Assembly: GCF_020179475.1 (NCBI RefSeq)
Contig: NZ_JAILXZ010000001.1
Coordinates: 930,001 to 994,000, forward strand
DNA length: 64,000 bases
Direction of reading: 5' to 3'
DNA from: Novosphingobium huizhouense
GTDB lineage: Bacteria > Pseudomonadota > Alphaproteobacteria > Sphingomonadales > Sphingomonadaceae
Numbering within the stretch: the stretch's first letter is position 1; every line of letters starts with the position of its first letter. The position numbers and the translations under genes were made by a program. This document shows positions 8,637 through 17,427 of this stretch, piece by piece. Under the pieces are notes generated by a model. The model was given only the letters and a program-made list of their open reading frames with translations. It was not told the origin of the DNA and ran no database searches.

Positions 8637-9710
8637 TCAGTCGTCCACGCCGGAAAGCAGCGGCGCGGTGTCGAAGCGCGCATCGATCGTGATCCGCGGC
8701 CGGCGATAGTCGTCATCGGCGCACCACGCCCGCTCGCTGCGGCCGCCGCGCACAAGGACCTGCCGCGCCGGAGCAAGTCCGTCGAAGCGGTTGCGTCCGA
8801 CCAGCGCGCCGGTCGAAGGGCACTCGCCTTCGGCCTTGGTGCATTCGGCGCTGCGCGCCTTGTCGCAGTACCACTCCTCGATCGCGCCGGCCTCGCCCGC
8901 CCGGGCGAACCGGTTGTCGAAGATCAGCGCATCGTTCGACCGGTCGCGCAGCTTGATCGCGCTGCCGCAGAAGCCGTCGAAGGTGTTGCCCAGGATCATC
9001 GCCCGCGACGAGAAATGGGCGAGGTAGACGGCGTGGAGCAGCGGGCACGCGGCGCTCGGCGTGTTGCGGATGTCGCGAAACAGGTTGCGCGCGACCACCG
9101 CCCCGCCGACGTTGACCAGCCGGATCGCGGCGGTCGACGGGCGCGGCGGGGAAGCGCCCGCATCCCCGGGCGAGCTGCCGATCCGTTCGAAGACGTTGTC
9201 GGCGATGATGGTCCGCGTGGCCGGCCGGGGCGCGTCGCGGCCGGCCTCGATCGAAATCGCCGTCGCATAGCCCGCAACGCGCAGCTTGCGCAGCACGAAG
9301 CCGACTCCCTGGGGGCGTGCTCCGCGCAGGCGCACGAACGTCGCGTTGCCGTCGCCGACGAACGCGGGGTACGAGGCGGTCGGGTCCGTCGCGGTCGCGT
9401 CGGTCGCGCTGCGAATGGTCAGGCTGTGCGTCAGCCGGCGCGCGTCGAGCTCCAAGGTCTGGCCGCGGTAGGTTCCGCCCAGCACCACGACCTGCGCCTC
9501 GCCCGGCGCCTGCAGCGCGAGCGCGACCGCATGCGGGAGGGTCGCCACTGCCGATCCGCCCGTCGTTCCGGCCGCGGCGTCGCTCCCGCCGGGGGCGAGA
9601 TAGATCGTGCCGGCCCGGACCGGCATCGCTGCGAGGGCGGCGGCGGCCATGACCAGCGCGCACATGCGGCGGGCGGCGGCGCGCCTGGAGGCCGGGGGAA
9701 GGTCCTGCAT
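8637..9710 (-). CDS. secreted right-handed beta-helix protein
   Basis: 357 aa with a clear signal peptide (hydrophobic core LVMAAAALAAMPVRAG after several Arg). The mature part begins TIYLAPGGSDAAAG, the usual start of DUF1565-like/parallel beta-helix proteins. Repeating strands such as IIADNVFERIG, VVARNLFRDIRN, MILGNTFDGF and LIFDNRFARAG are coils of a right-handed beta-helix. Such folds are common in polysaccharide lyases and epimerases. As first gene of the kpsC-kpsS operon it may modify or trim the capsule outside the cytoplasm (inference). The ATG at 9710 is chosen for its signal peptide; a longer start near 9824 is possible. Confidence 0.8.
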   Translation of the reverse strand: MQDLPPASRRAAARRMCALVMAAAALAAMPVRAGTIYLAPGGSDAAAGTTGGSAVATLPHAVALALQAPGEAQVVVLGGTYRGQTLELDARRLTHSLTIRSATDATATDPTASYPAFVGDGNATFVRLRGARPQGVGFVLRKLRVAGYATAISIEAGRDAPRPATRTIIADNVFERIGSSPGDAGASPPRPSTAAIRLVNVGGAVVARNLFRDIRNTPSAACPLLHAVYLAHFSSRAMILGNTFDGFCGSAIKLRDRSNDALIFDNRFARAGEAGAIEEWYCDKARSAECTKAEGECPSTGALVGRNRFDGLAPARQVLVRGGRSERAWCADDDYRRPRITIDARFDTAPLLSGVDD

Positions 9711-9810
9711 CGCCGCCCCCTGTGCCCCGACCACTTGCCCTCTGGCAAGGTCGATGCGTCCCGGTTGCTCCCCGAACTGCTGAAATCGCGCCATTTTGGT
9801 GTCCGATCTT

Positions 9811-9827
9811 GTCATGGTTTCCATGAC
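9811..9827. promoter_or_regulatory. perfect inverted repeat in divergent capsule promoter
   Basis: GTCATGG-TTT-CCATGAC, 7-bp arms with a 3-bp centre, between the beta-helix gene (minus) and the large glycosyltransferase gene (plus). A second symmetric pair CTTGCC/GGCAAG lies at 9734-9749. On the plus strand TTGGAC (9829-9834) followed 17 bp later by TGCGAT is a possible promoter. The site could be an operator for capsule control; the regulator is unknown. Confidence 0.45.
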
Positions 9828-9884
9828 TTTGGACTTCCGGCCCGCCGCCCTTGCGATTAAAGCGAGGCAAACGAAGGGGTGTCG

Positions 9885-12800
9885 ATGATCAACTTGCTTG
9901 CACGTTTCAGCGCAGGACCGGATCGTTCCGCCACGGGCGGAGATTGGCGTGAAAGCAAGGTGGCGCGCGGTACGATCACGGCACAGTCGGGCAAGCAGTT
10001 CGCCGCCGAGGTCGAGGTGCGCGAAGGCGAGGCGGCCTATTACACCCTGTTCGGCCCGCCCGGCGGCTTCAACCAGCTGGCCGACGGCGACGGGCTCGAG
10101 GTTTCGCTCAACGACGCCGTCGCCGTCTCGCTCGATGCCGAGGTCGAGGGCGAGACCGATTGCTCGGCGATGATCCTCGAATACAGCCCCGCCGGGGACC
10201 GCATCAACACGATCCGCGCGATGCCGGGCGAGCGGCTGTTCTACCATCCGCGCCCGGGCGTGCGCCGGGTGCTGGTGGCGATCCGCTGCCATGGAGTGGG
10301 CAGGGCGCGGATCCGGTCGGCGTCGGTCGAGGTGCTGCACGGCTATTACGGCGGCGTCGCGGTCGAACGTTTCGGGGCGAGCGACGGCAGCGATTCGATC
10401 ATCGCGCGGATCGGCCGCCGCACCCGCCCCTTCGTCCTTGCGCCGATGGCCCGCCGCCACGTGGTCTTCCCCGACGTGCCTGCGGGCGACTGGCAGATCG
10501 AGGTGGCGCACGAGGATCGCTACATCCAGCAGAACCGCTCGAGCCTGATCGGGCGCATCGCGCTGTCCGAGGAGCCGCCGTCGAGCGCGCTGATCAAGCG
10601 GCTCGGCATGGCCGAATGCAGTCGCGGCCATGCCTATTCCTATCTGGGCGGCGGTCGCAAGGGCGACGTCGTGACGCAGAGCTTCGGCTTCAGCCTCGCC
10701 ACGGCGCAGCGCGCGCTGGCGCTCGAGCTGTCGCTGCCGATCGAACGCAGCGTCAACGTCAACTCGGTGGTCCTGCGCCGGCCGCCGGTGGTCCGCGATG
10801 CCGCCGCCGATCGCGTCCGCGCGCTCGACAAGGGAATCGCCAAGCTGCTCGCCGAAACGCCGCAGCTGGAGACGGCGCGCAGCCTGCTCTATGCCGACAT
10901 CAGCCTCAACGTCGTCGACGGATCGTCGGTCTGGCTGTCGTCGATGGCCTCGGTGCTCTGCGCGGTCGGGCCCTGCATCCTCGTCGCCAAGGCCGATCCC
11001 GAGACGCAGATCGTGCTCGGCAACGTCCGCAACCGCGAGAACCTGGTGGTGATCGGGCCGCGCGACCTCGGGCTGACCGGGCAGCTGACGGTGAAGGACG
11101 CGGCGCACGTGGTCCGCGCGCTCGACGACCAGCTCCCCCATGTCCGCGACGTGGTGGTGCGCGGCCTGACCGCCGCTGCCGAGCTGACCGCGACGCGCCA
11201 GTTCCGCGACCGGCTGCGCATCTATCTCACCGATTTCTACACGATCGGCGCAAACGGGCTCGAGACCAGCGAGGCGCAGCGGCGGATGGCGGTCCAGGCG
11301 GTCACCCATGCCGGAACCGTGCTGACCCAGACGCCCGAGATCGCCGCGCGCCTCGCCGCGCTGACCGGCGTCGACTTCGCCGCGAGCGCGATGCCGCCGG
11401 CGATCCCGGACGATCCCTATCCCGCGCAGCTTCCGCCGATCGCGAACCGGCCGATCCGCATCGGCTATGCCGGCAAGATCAACCCGCGCTGGGGCATCAG
11501 CGAACTGCTCGACTGGACCCGCCAGCTGCGCCTGACCGGGCAGGAGGTCGAGCTGACGGTCGTCGCCAACAAGATCTCGGCCTCGGGCGTGTCGGGCTTC
11601 GTCGCGCGGATCAAGGAGGCCTTCGCCGAACTTGGCGTGGTCCATCACGTCGACTTCGACCGCGCGCAGTCGATGGAGCTGATGGCGACCATGGACTATG
11701 TCTGGTGCTGGCGGCCCGAAGAGCTCGAGGAGCACACGCTCGAGCTGTCGACCAAGCTGGTCGAGATGGTCGCCAACGGCGCGCGCTGCATCTGCTATCC
11801 CAGCGCGATCAACCGGTCGCTGCTGGGCGAGGACTATCCCTACTTCGTGCGCTGGGTGGCGGATCTGCGCACCGTGCTCAAGAGCACGGCCACGGTCGAT
11901 CCTGCGCTGGCCGGGCGGGTCCGCGCGCGCCACGGCCTCCAGCCGTTGAGCGAGCGGATGGCGAGCGAGGTCTTCGTCGCCCCGCAGGTCGCGGCGCCGC
12001 GCCGGATCTGCTTTGCCGGGCACGACATGAAGTTCGTCGAACCCTACGTCTCCCGGCTCAAGGCTCAGGGCCACGAGGTGCGCCACGACGACTGCGGCTG
12101 GGGCAGCATTTCCGACGAACAGCGCAGCCGTCGCTTCGCCGAATGGGCCGACATCGTGTTCTGCGAATGGGGCCTCGGCAATGCGGTCTGGCACTCGCAG
12201 AACCTGCCCGAGGGCAAGCGACTGGTGATCCGGTGCCATCTCCAGGAAGTCGGCGAGCGGGCGCGCGGGTTCGGCGCGCAGATCGCGATCGACCGGGTCG
12301 AGACGGTGATCTTCGTGTCGGCCGGGGTGCGCGACCAGGCGGTCGAGCTGTTCGGCTGGCCGGTCGAAAAGACCGTGGTCGTGCCCAACTTCGTGCTCGA
12401 CGACGAATACGCGTTCCACCCGCCCGAGCCGGGCGAGGTGATCCACCTCGGCATGGTCGGCATCGTCCCGCAGCGCAAGCGCTTCGACCGCGCGGTCGAC
12501 CTTGCGCTCGAACTGTCGCGCCGCGGCCACCGCACTTCGCTGCAGATCAAGGGGCCGCGGCCCGAGACGCTGGACTTCATGCGCGCGCCGACCCGCGTCG
12601 ACGAGCTTGCCTATTATCGCGAGGTCTACGACCGCGCGAGACACCTCGAGGCGCTGGGCAGCGAGCTGCGCTTCCAGCCGTGGGGCAACGATGTCTCGGC
12701 ATGGTATCGCGGGATCGATCACATCGTCTCGTGCAGCGATTTCGAATCGTTCCACTATGCCCTGGCCGATGGCGTGCTCAGCGGCTGCCATCCGCTGGTC

Positions 12801-13007
12801 TGGCCGTGGAGCGAGGCCGAGACGATCTATTCGCCCGACTGGCTGGTCGAGGATGTCGTGCAGGCGGCCGACCGGGTGCTCGCCTTCCGCAGCGCCCAGG
12901 CGGACGTGCGCCAGGCCGAACTGCTGCGCAACCGCGACCTCGTGCGCGACCGCTACGGTTTCGCCACGGTTTTCGCGCGGCTCGATGCGGTGCTTGGCCT
13001 CGCCTAG
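9885..13007 (+). CDS. large glycosyltransferase with two GT-B-like modules
   Basis: 1040 aa. A GAAGGGG ribosome site 5 bp before the ATG at 9885 fixes the start better than the GTG at 9879. Residues 1-300 have no recognisable motif and are rich in beta-strand. Residues around 520-690 form one GT-B-like module (IRIGYAGKINPRWGISELL; later TLELSTKLVEMVANGARCIC). Residues about 700-1035 form a second (RRICFAGHDMKFVEPYV; HLGMVGIVPQRKRFDRAVDL; HIVSCSDFESFHYALADGVL), the last matching the GT4 donor-binding region. It may add more than one sugar of the capsule repeat. It starts a plus-strand unit that also includes a secreted protein and a sulfotransferase. Confidence 0.82.
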   Translation: MINLLARFSAGPDRSATGGDWRESKVARGTITAQSGKQFAAEVEVREGEAAYYTLFGPPGGFNQLADGDGLEVSLNDAVAVSLDAEVEGETDCSAMILEYSPAGDRINTIRAMPGERLFYHPRPGVRRVLVAIRCHGVGRARIRSASVEVLHGYYGGVAVERFGASDGSDSIIARIGRRTRPFVLAPMARRHVVFPDVPAGDWQIEVAHEDRYIQQNRSSLIGRIALSEEPPSSALIKRLGMAECSRGHAYSYLGGGRKGDVVTQSFGFSLATAQRALALELSLPIERSVNVNSVVLRRPPVVRDAAADRVRALDKGIAKLLAETPQLETARSLLYADISLNVVDGSSVWLSSMASVLCAVGPCILVAKADPETQIVLGNVRNRENLVVIGPRDLGLTGQLTVKDAAHVVRALDDQLPHVRDVVVRGLTAAAELTATRQFRDRLRIYLTDFYTIGANGLETSEAQRRMAVQAVTHAGTVLTQTPEIAARLAALTGVDFAASAMPPAIPDDPYPAQLPPIANRPIRIGYAGKINPRWGISELLDWTRQLRLTGQEVELTVVANKISASGVSGFVARIKEAFAELGVVHHVDFDRAQSMELMATMDYVWCWRPEELEEHTLELSTKLVEMVANGARCICYPSAINRSLLGEDYPYFVRWVADLRTVLKSTATVDPALAGRVRARHGLQPLSERMASEVFVAPQVAAPRRICFAGHDMKFVEPYVSRLKAQGHEVRHDDCGWGSISDEQRSRRFAEWADIVFCEWGLGNAVWHSQNLPEGKRLVIRCHLQEVGERARGFGAQIAIDRVETVIFVSAGVRDQAVELFGWPVEKTVVVPNFVLDDEYAFHPPEPGEVIHLGMVGIVPQRKRFDRAVDLALELSRRGHRTSLQIKGPRPETLDFMRAPTRVDELAYYREVYDRARHLEALGSELRFQPWGNDVSAWYRGIDHIVSCSDFESFHYALADGVLSGCHPLVWPWSEAETIYSPDWLVEDVVQAADRVLAFRSAQADVRQAELLRNRDLVRDRYGFATVFARLDAVLGLA

Positions 13008-13181
13008 CCTCGCCTAGCCCAGCGCCGCCTTGCCGAGCCCGGCCTGGCACAGCCTGGCTCTGCATTCGAATCGGACGCGGTGCCCCTGCGCTTGCGCCCG
13101 GCTGCAAGGTCCGGTTCATGTCATCTTCGCATGGTAGGTGCCGTTCCCAGTCTTGGTGGATCTCGCTCGGGAGTGTTTCGG

Positions 13182-14492
13182 ATGGTCGTCAGCAGGAAGC
13201 ACGGTCTGGTCGCCCTCGGGGTTTCGGCGTTCCTCGTCGGAACCTGCGGTCTTGCCGCGGCGGCGCTCTCGGCGCCGGGGTCGGCGCAAGGCTTGCGGGC
13301 CGAGGCGCGCCCCGGCCTGGCCGACGACGATGAGGACCAGCCGTGGAACGACGGCGGCGACCGGCTTGAACAGGCCTGCGAAGCGCCGCTCAAGAACGGC
13401 CTCGCGCCGGCGACGAACTGGCATTTCTTCACCAATTGCCTGCGCGCGGTCCGCGACAACTGGAACCGCGCGAGCGGCGCTGCGGTTGGCAATGCGGCCG
13501 GCGATGCGCGCGCCCGGGTGATCGCGGCGATGTCGCTCGACGACGTCGGTTTTCGCGATTCGCGCCGCTCGCTGCGCGGGGCGCAGGGCTTTGCCGCGTT
13601 CTTCGGCAGCGACGGCGGCCGCGCGGCGCCGGCGGATCTCCAGGTCGCTTGGCTGAACGACGTCGGCCAGCCCTACAACGGCATGGGCCAGAGCGGCCTT
13701 GCCTATTTCCTGTTCCAGCTCGCGGCCAGCGCGCAGGCCGGCGGCTATCCGCGCGCGCAGCAGGATGTCGCGCTCTATCGCGGTCTCGCTGCCGGGATCA
13801 TGCGCACCGTCCTGCTCGATACCCGTGCCGGCGGGCTCGATACCGAGATGCCGTGCACCACGCTGCGCGGGCGGAGCTGCAGCTGGTACCATTCGGTCTC
13901 GCGCCGCGATCGCCCGGCGCGCTCGGGGCTGACGCTGAACCAGGACCTGCACGTGCTGCGCGACCTCGGCATGATGATCGACCTCCATCGCAAGATGGGC
14001 TGGCCGGTCCCGGCCGGCTGGGAAGACGCGATCGGCGCCGGGCTCAACCAGGTGTTCCAGCCGGGCAGCCGCAGCCGCATGGGCGACCTGCCGACTTTCC
14101 AGGACTATCTTTCCGAGCCGGTCGGCCGCGACAATGTGCAATGGCTCTACTATGGCTTCAATGCCGACAAGCCGCTGGGATCGGGCGGCTACTTCCTCAA
14201 CCGCAATGGCAAGGACTGCGGCTACCAGGTCCATGTCCTCGACCTGACCGCGCAGCTCATGGAGCGGGCGCAGCGCACGCGCACCTGGCAGCCGCCGGCC
14301 GGCGCGATGACATGCGCGAGTCCGCTGGCGCAGGCCTATCGCGCCACCCGCATCCGCATGACGAACCCCGATCCTGCAGCCTGGTCCTCGCCGATGGCGC
14401 GGCGCGACACGATGTGCCCGGCCAAGGCCCAGGAGACCTTCGCCAAGGTCCGCGCCGAGTTCTACGCCTCCGCCTTCGACCGCTGCGGCTGA
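13182..14492 (+). CDS. secreted protein of unknown function in capsule locus
   Basis: 436 aa starting at an ATG preceded by GGGAG at 8-bp spacing. Residues 1-37 form a signal peptide (HGLVALGVSAFLVGTCGLAA). The mature protein is mostly helical with conserved-looking aromatic patches such as NWHFFTNCLRAVRDNW, SCSWYHSVSRRD and VQWLYYGFNADKPLG, and several Cys residues that could form disulfides. The pattern recalls helical-toroid polysaccharide lyases or uronyl C5-epimerases, but no signature motif can be named. Placed between a glycosyltransferase and a sulfotransferase, it probably acts on exported polymer (inference). Confidence 0.75.
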   Translation: MVVSRKHGLVALGVSAFLVGTCGLAAAALSAPGSAQGLRAEARPGLADDDEDQPWNDGGDRLEQACEAPLKNGLAPATNWHFFTNCLRAVRDNWNRASGAAVGNAAGDARARVIAAMSLDDVGFRDSRRSLRGAQGFAAFFGSDGGRAAPADLQVAWLNDVGQPYNGMGQSGLAYFLFQLAASAQAGGYPRAQQDVALYRGLAAGIMRTVLLDTRAGGLDTEMPCTTLRGRSCSWYHSVSRRDRPARSGLTLNQDLHVLRDLGMMIDLHRKMGWPVPAGWEDAIGAGLNQVFQPGSRSRMGDLPTFQDYLSEPVGRDNVQWLYYGFNADKPLGSGGYFLNRNGKDCGYQVHVLDLTAQLMERAQRTRTWQPPAGAMTCASPLAQAYRATRIRMTNPDPAAWSSPMARRDTMCPAKAQETFAKVRAEFYASAFDRCG

Positions 14493-14595
14493 GCGCTGCC
14501 GGGAGCATTTCCCGCCAAGTCGGTGCATTGCCGGAGCGGGCCGGGTCATTGCCATGGCGCGGGGGATTTGGCATGGGCCCCGCGGGGACCCGGCC

Positions 14596-15348
14596 ATGAA
14601 ATTCAATTCTCTCAAGCAATTCTACGCGATGAAGTCCAAGCGCGACTGCTTGTATGACATCTTCATTTCACTGCGGCACGAATACGTCTATTTCATGTGC
14701 TGCAAGTCGGCATCGAGCACCGTCTCGCATCACCTGCAATATGCCGAGTACGAGGGCACCAACCTCGAGGTGCAGGACGTCAACGACCACTATGCCTCGC
14801 CGCACCTGCGGTTGTACCAGTTGCCCGAGGCGACGGCGCTGGAGGTGATCAACTCGCCGCGTTTTCGCAAGATCGCGTTCGTGCGCAATCCCTTCACCCG
14901 GATCCTCTCGTGCTACCTCCATCGCATCGTCGAGGAGCGCAAGATGAACCCGAGCAAGATGGTACTCTACGCCGCGACCGAGTTCTCGGACACCAACAAG
15001 CCGACCTTCGCGCAATTCCTCGGCTTCATCGCCGACCAGCCGCCGGGGGAAATGGAACGCCACTGGCAGGTGCAGTGCGCCTCGACGCTCTACCGCCATC
15101 TCAACTACGACTTCATCGGCAGGCAGGAGAGCCTGGTGGACGACCTGCTGGCGGTCGAAAAGCTGCTCTTCGGACGCGAAATGTTCGATCGCGCGGCGCT
15201 CGGGGCCGTTCGCAAGGGGCCGCGGGTCACCTCGGCCGGCGCGCGCATGCGCGAGCATTTCGATGCCGAGACGATCGGCCTGATCCGGCAGATCTACGCC
15301 GACGACTTCCGCGCCTTCGGCTATCCGATCGACCCGCCCGGGTTCTGA
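14596..15348 (+). CDS. sulfotransferase family 2-like protein
   Basis: 250 aa protein of the carbohydrate sulfotransferase type (Sulfotransfer_2). The 5'-phosphosulfate-binding segment VYFMCCKSASSTVSHHL lies near residue 30 and the 3'-phosphate-binding segment IAFVRNPFTRILSCYLHRI near residue 95. It should transfer sulfate from PAPS to a hydroxyl of a capsule sugar, in the cytoplasm before export. ATG at 14596 is used; an in-frame start at 14554 lies in GC-rich leader sequence. It converges on a second sulfotransferase-like gene 16 bp away. Confidence 0.85.
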   Translation: MKFNSLKQFYAMKSKRDCLYDIFISLRHEYVYFMCCKSASSTVSHHLQYAEYEGTNLEVQDVNDHYASPHLRLYQLPEATALEVINSPRFRKIAFVRNPFTRILSCYLHRIVEERKMNPSKMVLYAATEFSDTNKPTFAQFLGFIADQPPGEMERHWQVQCASTLYRHLNYDFIGRQESLVDDLLAVEKLLFGREMFDRAALGAVRKGPRVTSAGARMREHFDAETIGLIRQIYADDFRAFGYPIDPPGF

Positions 15349-15364
15349 CCCCGGGCGGGGCGGG

Positions 15365-16402
15365 TCAGACGTAGAAGCGCCGCTCCTCGGGCCAGTCCTT
15401 CAGCCAGGTCTCGAACAGCGCGCGGTTGTCCTGCGCGCACGATTCGAGCAGCTTCGCGCGGCCTTCGGGGGTGAACAGCTCGACCTTGGCGTGGGTCGCG
15501 GTCGAGAAGTTCTCCTGGAGGAACTTGCGCAGTTCGGCGCGCTGGCTCTCGTCGATCATCGGGCCGACGAACTTGGCGATCTTCAGCGCATCGGCCGAAT
15601 AGCTGCGGTTCGCCCCGCGCGAGCTTTCCGCCTCGGCCGGAACCTGCAGCGAACCTGCATCGGGCACGCCGCAGGCTTCGAGGAACCGGCGATAGAACTC
15701 GGCCGAGCCCAGGCGCTTGATCGCTTCGTAGGGCACCGCGGTCACGTTTTCCGGGCCGACGACTGCGGCCATCTCGTCGAGCACGCGCTTCCAGGAGTAG
15801 TCGTTGCCGTCGAGCCGCTCGATGAACTCCTCGAAGGTGAAGTCCCGCCCGAGGTGCATGAACTGCATGTAGACCGATTCGATGTAGTCGGCCTGTGAGC
15901 GGGTATAGAGCACGACCCGGACCGGGATCGGCCCGGCGAGCGACTTGACGAATTCCAGCGCCTTGCCGGCATTGGCGAAGAAGCCGAGGTCGCGGATGCG
16001 GTGCAGCAGGTCCTCGCTGCTGAACAGGACGTGGGGCTTGCGCCGGGCGAGCATCCCGCGCAGCGACTGCGCCGCGGCGAGCATCAGCGGCGGCTTGACC
16101 GCCTGCCCCTTGCCGATCGCGATCAGCGCCTCCTGCAGCGGGCTCGCCAGCAGGTGGCTGCGGTGAACCACGCCGACCCCGCGCTGCGCGAGTTCGACCG
16201 AATGGCCCTTGAGCAGGGTCTGCAGGAACGAGGACGCGGTCTTGTGCGCGCCGATGTGCAGAACGATGGCGCGCGTCTTCAGCCCCTGGCCGGGCTTGGG
16301 CATCTGCGTCGCGATGCGGTTCTGGCGGGCGCGGACGCGTTCGGTCCGCGCGCGCCGCTCCTCGATGGTGAGCGACTTGCGGGGTACGGCCTTGCGGTTC
16401 AT
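15365..16402 (-). CDS. sulfotransferase-like P-loop protein
   Basis: 345 aa. After a basic N-terminal 40 residues the sequence IVLHIGAHKTASSFLQTLL shows the PAPS-binding loop in the HIGxHKTASS form seen in bacterial sulfotransferase-like proteins near capsule genes. A second landmark is VRVVLYTRSQADYIESVYMQ, in the position of the 3'-phosphate-binding region (Arg-Ser). The ATG overlaps the stop of the upstream GSCFA gene by ATGA. With the family-2 enzyme it suggests sulfation of the polymer at two positions, or one enzyme serving another acceptor (inference). Confidence 0.8.
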   Translation of the reverse strand: MNRKAVPRKSLTIEERRARTERVRARQNRIATQMPKPGQGLKTRAIVLHIGAHKTASSFLQTLLKGHSVELAQRGVGVVHRSHLLASPLQEALIAIGKGQAVKPPLMLAAAQSLRGMLARRKPHVLFSSEDLLHRIRDLGFFANAGKALEFVKSLAGPIPVRVVLYTRSQADYIESVYMQFMHLGRDFTFEEFIERLDGNDYSWKRVLDEMAAVVGPENVTAVPYEAIKRLGSAEFYRRFLEACGVPDAGSLQVPAEAESSRGANRSYSADALKIAKFVGPMIDESQRAELRKFLQENFSTATHAKVELFTPEGRAKLLESCAQDNRALFETWLKDWPEERRFYV

Positions 16403-17427
16403 GCGCTCTCGTTTGCCTCTTCGTCACAGATGAGTTCGAAGCCCTCTTCTTCGTCGGACGCGTCGCCACCGCTGAATTCGGCGGCGAGCGGCCCGGAAAA
16501 GAAGTGCTTCATCACGAGGTCGACGCCGAAACCGTTCACGGTCCGAAGGTCCGGGTTGAAGAACATTCCTCGAGACGGGTGTCCTATGATGATTTCGTAG
16601 GACGGGAAATAGCCGATGTCGTCGTGCTGCGCGGCAAGATCCCCGGCCACGGCGCGCAGGACCGATTTGGAATAGGTCGTCGCCGGCAGCACGTGCTGCC
16701 CCGTCGCGGTGGCGACCAGCGGCACCGGCGAGACGGTCAGCAGCATCCGCGCGCCGGGGTTGAGCGCCTTGATCTGCTTGAACGCGGCTTCGATGTCCGA
16801 GCGCACCTCGCGGTAGGACAGGTTGTGAAACCATACGGCGTCGGGGTCGTAGGTGCCCGCGATCGCTCCGGGTGCGGACGGGAGGAAGGTTCCGTCGGCG
16901 GTAACCCAGGTTTCGGTCAGCCCAAGCGTGAACACCAGCAGGTCGAGCGTGGTCAGCATCTCGCGCACCGCCGCCAGATGCGCCTTGCGCGCAGCGATCA
17001 CCGCCTCTGGGCTTTCGAGCCCGACCGGGTCGATGCCGGGGCGCAGCGCGTCGAAGTAGCGGCCGTTCCTTTCCCACACCAGCGTCGAGGGCGCCCGCAT
17101 CTCGAGCGCTTCGCCGACCAGCTGGAGCAGCTGGCGCGAGGTGTAGATGTTGCCGTAGCGGCACGAGAACACCCCGTAGCCGAAGCGCCGCGCCTGCTCG
17201 GTGTCGTCGAACACCGGCGGGGCCGGCTCGAGGTCCATGTAGTTCGCGCCGCGCAAGGCAAGATTTCGGCCGATATGCTGGGCAAAGCAGCTGCCGGCGG
17301 TGGCGACGCGATCGCTGCGACGCAGCACGATCGGGTCCCACAGGTCGGCCATGTCGGCAAGGTGGACCTCGGCGACCGCGCCCTTCCAGAAGGCGCGGCG
17401 GGGCTGGTGGCGATAGGGATGGCTCAT
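16399..17427 (-). CDS. GSCFA-domain protein
   Basis: 342 aa. The family-naming motif is present as ATAGSCFAQHIG near residue 43, with a conserved catalytic-looking FTLGLTETW near residue 155 and a C-terminal region NGFGVDLVMKHFF. GSCFA proteins are SGNH/GDSL-like and are found in polysaccharide loci, where acyltransfer or deacylation is suspected but not proven. Both ends overlap neighbours through ATGA (hydrolase-like gene upstream, sulfotransferase-like gene downstream), so the three are translationally coupled. The C-terminal 20 residues are strongly acidic. Confidence 0.88.
   Translation of the reverse strand: MSHPYRHQPRRAFWKGAVAEVHLADMADLWDPIVLRRSDRVATAGSCFAQHIGRNLALRGANYMDLEPAPPVFDDTEQARRFGYGVFSCRYGNIYTSRQLLQLVGEALEMRAPSTLVWERNGRYFDALRPGIDPVGLESPEAVIAARKAHLAAVREMLTTLDLLVFTLGLTETWVTADGTFLPSAPGAIAGTYDPDAVWFHNLSYREVRSDIEAAFKQIKALNPGARMLLTVSPVPLVATATGQHVLPATTYSKSVLRAVAGDLAAQHDDIGYFPSYEIIIGHPSRGMFFNPDLRTVNGFGVDLVMKHFFSGPLAAEFSGGDASDEEEGFELICDEEANESA

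Noticed and set aside
8637..12791. 1384-codon open frame on the minus strand across the large glycosyltransferase
   Set aside because: Only the 3' third (8637-9710) is a real gene with signal peptide. The rest is the antisense of a convincing glycosyltransferase and is Arg/Ala/Asp-biased, as expected in high-GC DNA.
10160..13333. 1057-codon plus-strand frame overlapping the large glycosyltransferase
   Set aside because: Shifted frame of the real gene, dominated by Arg/Ala/Pro, no motif and no ribosome site.
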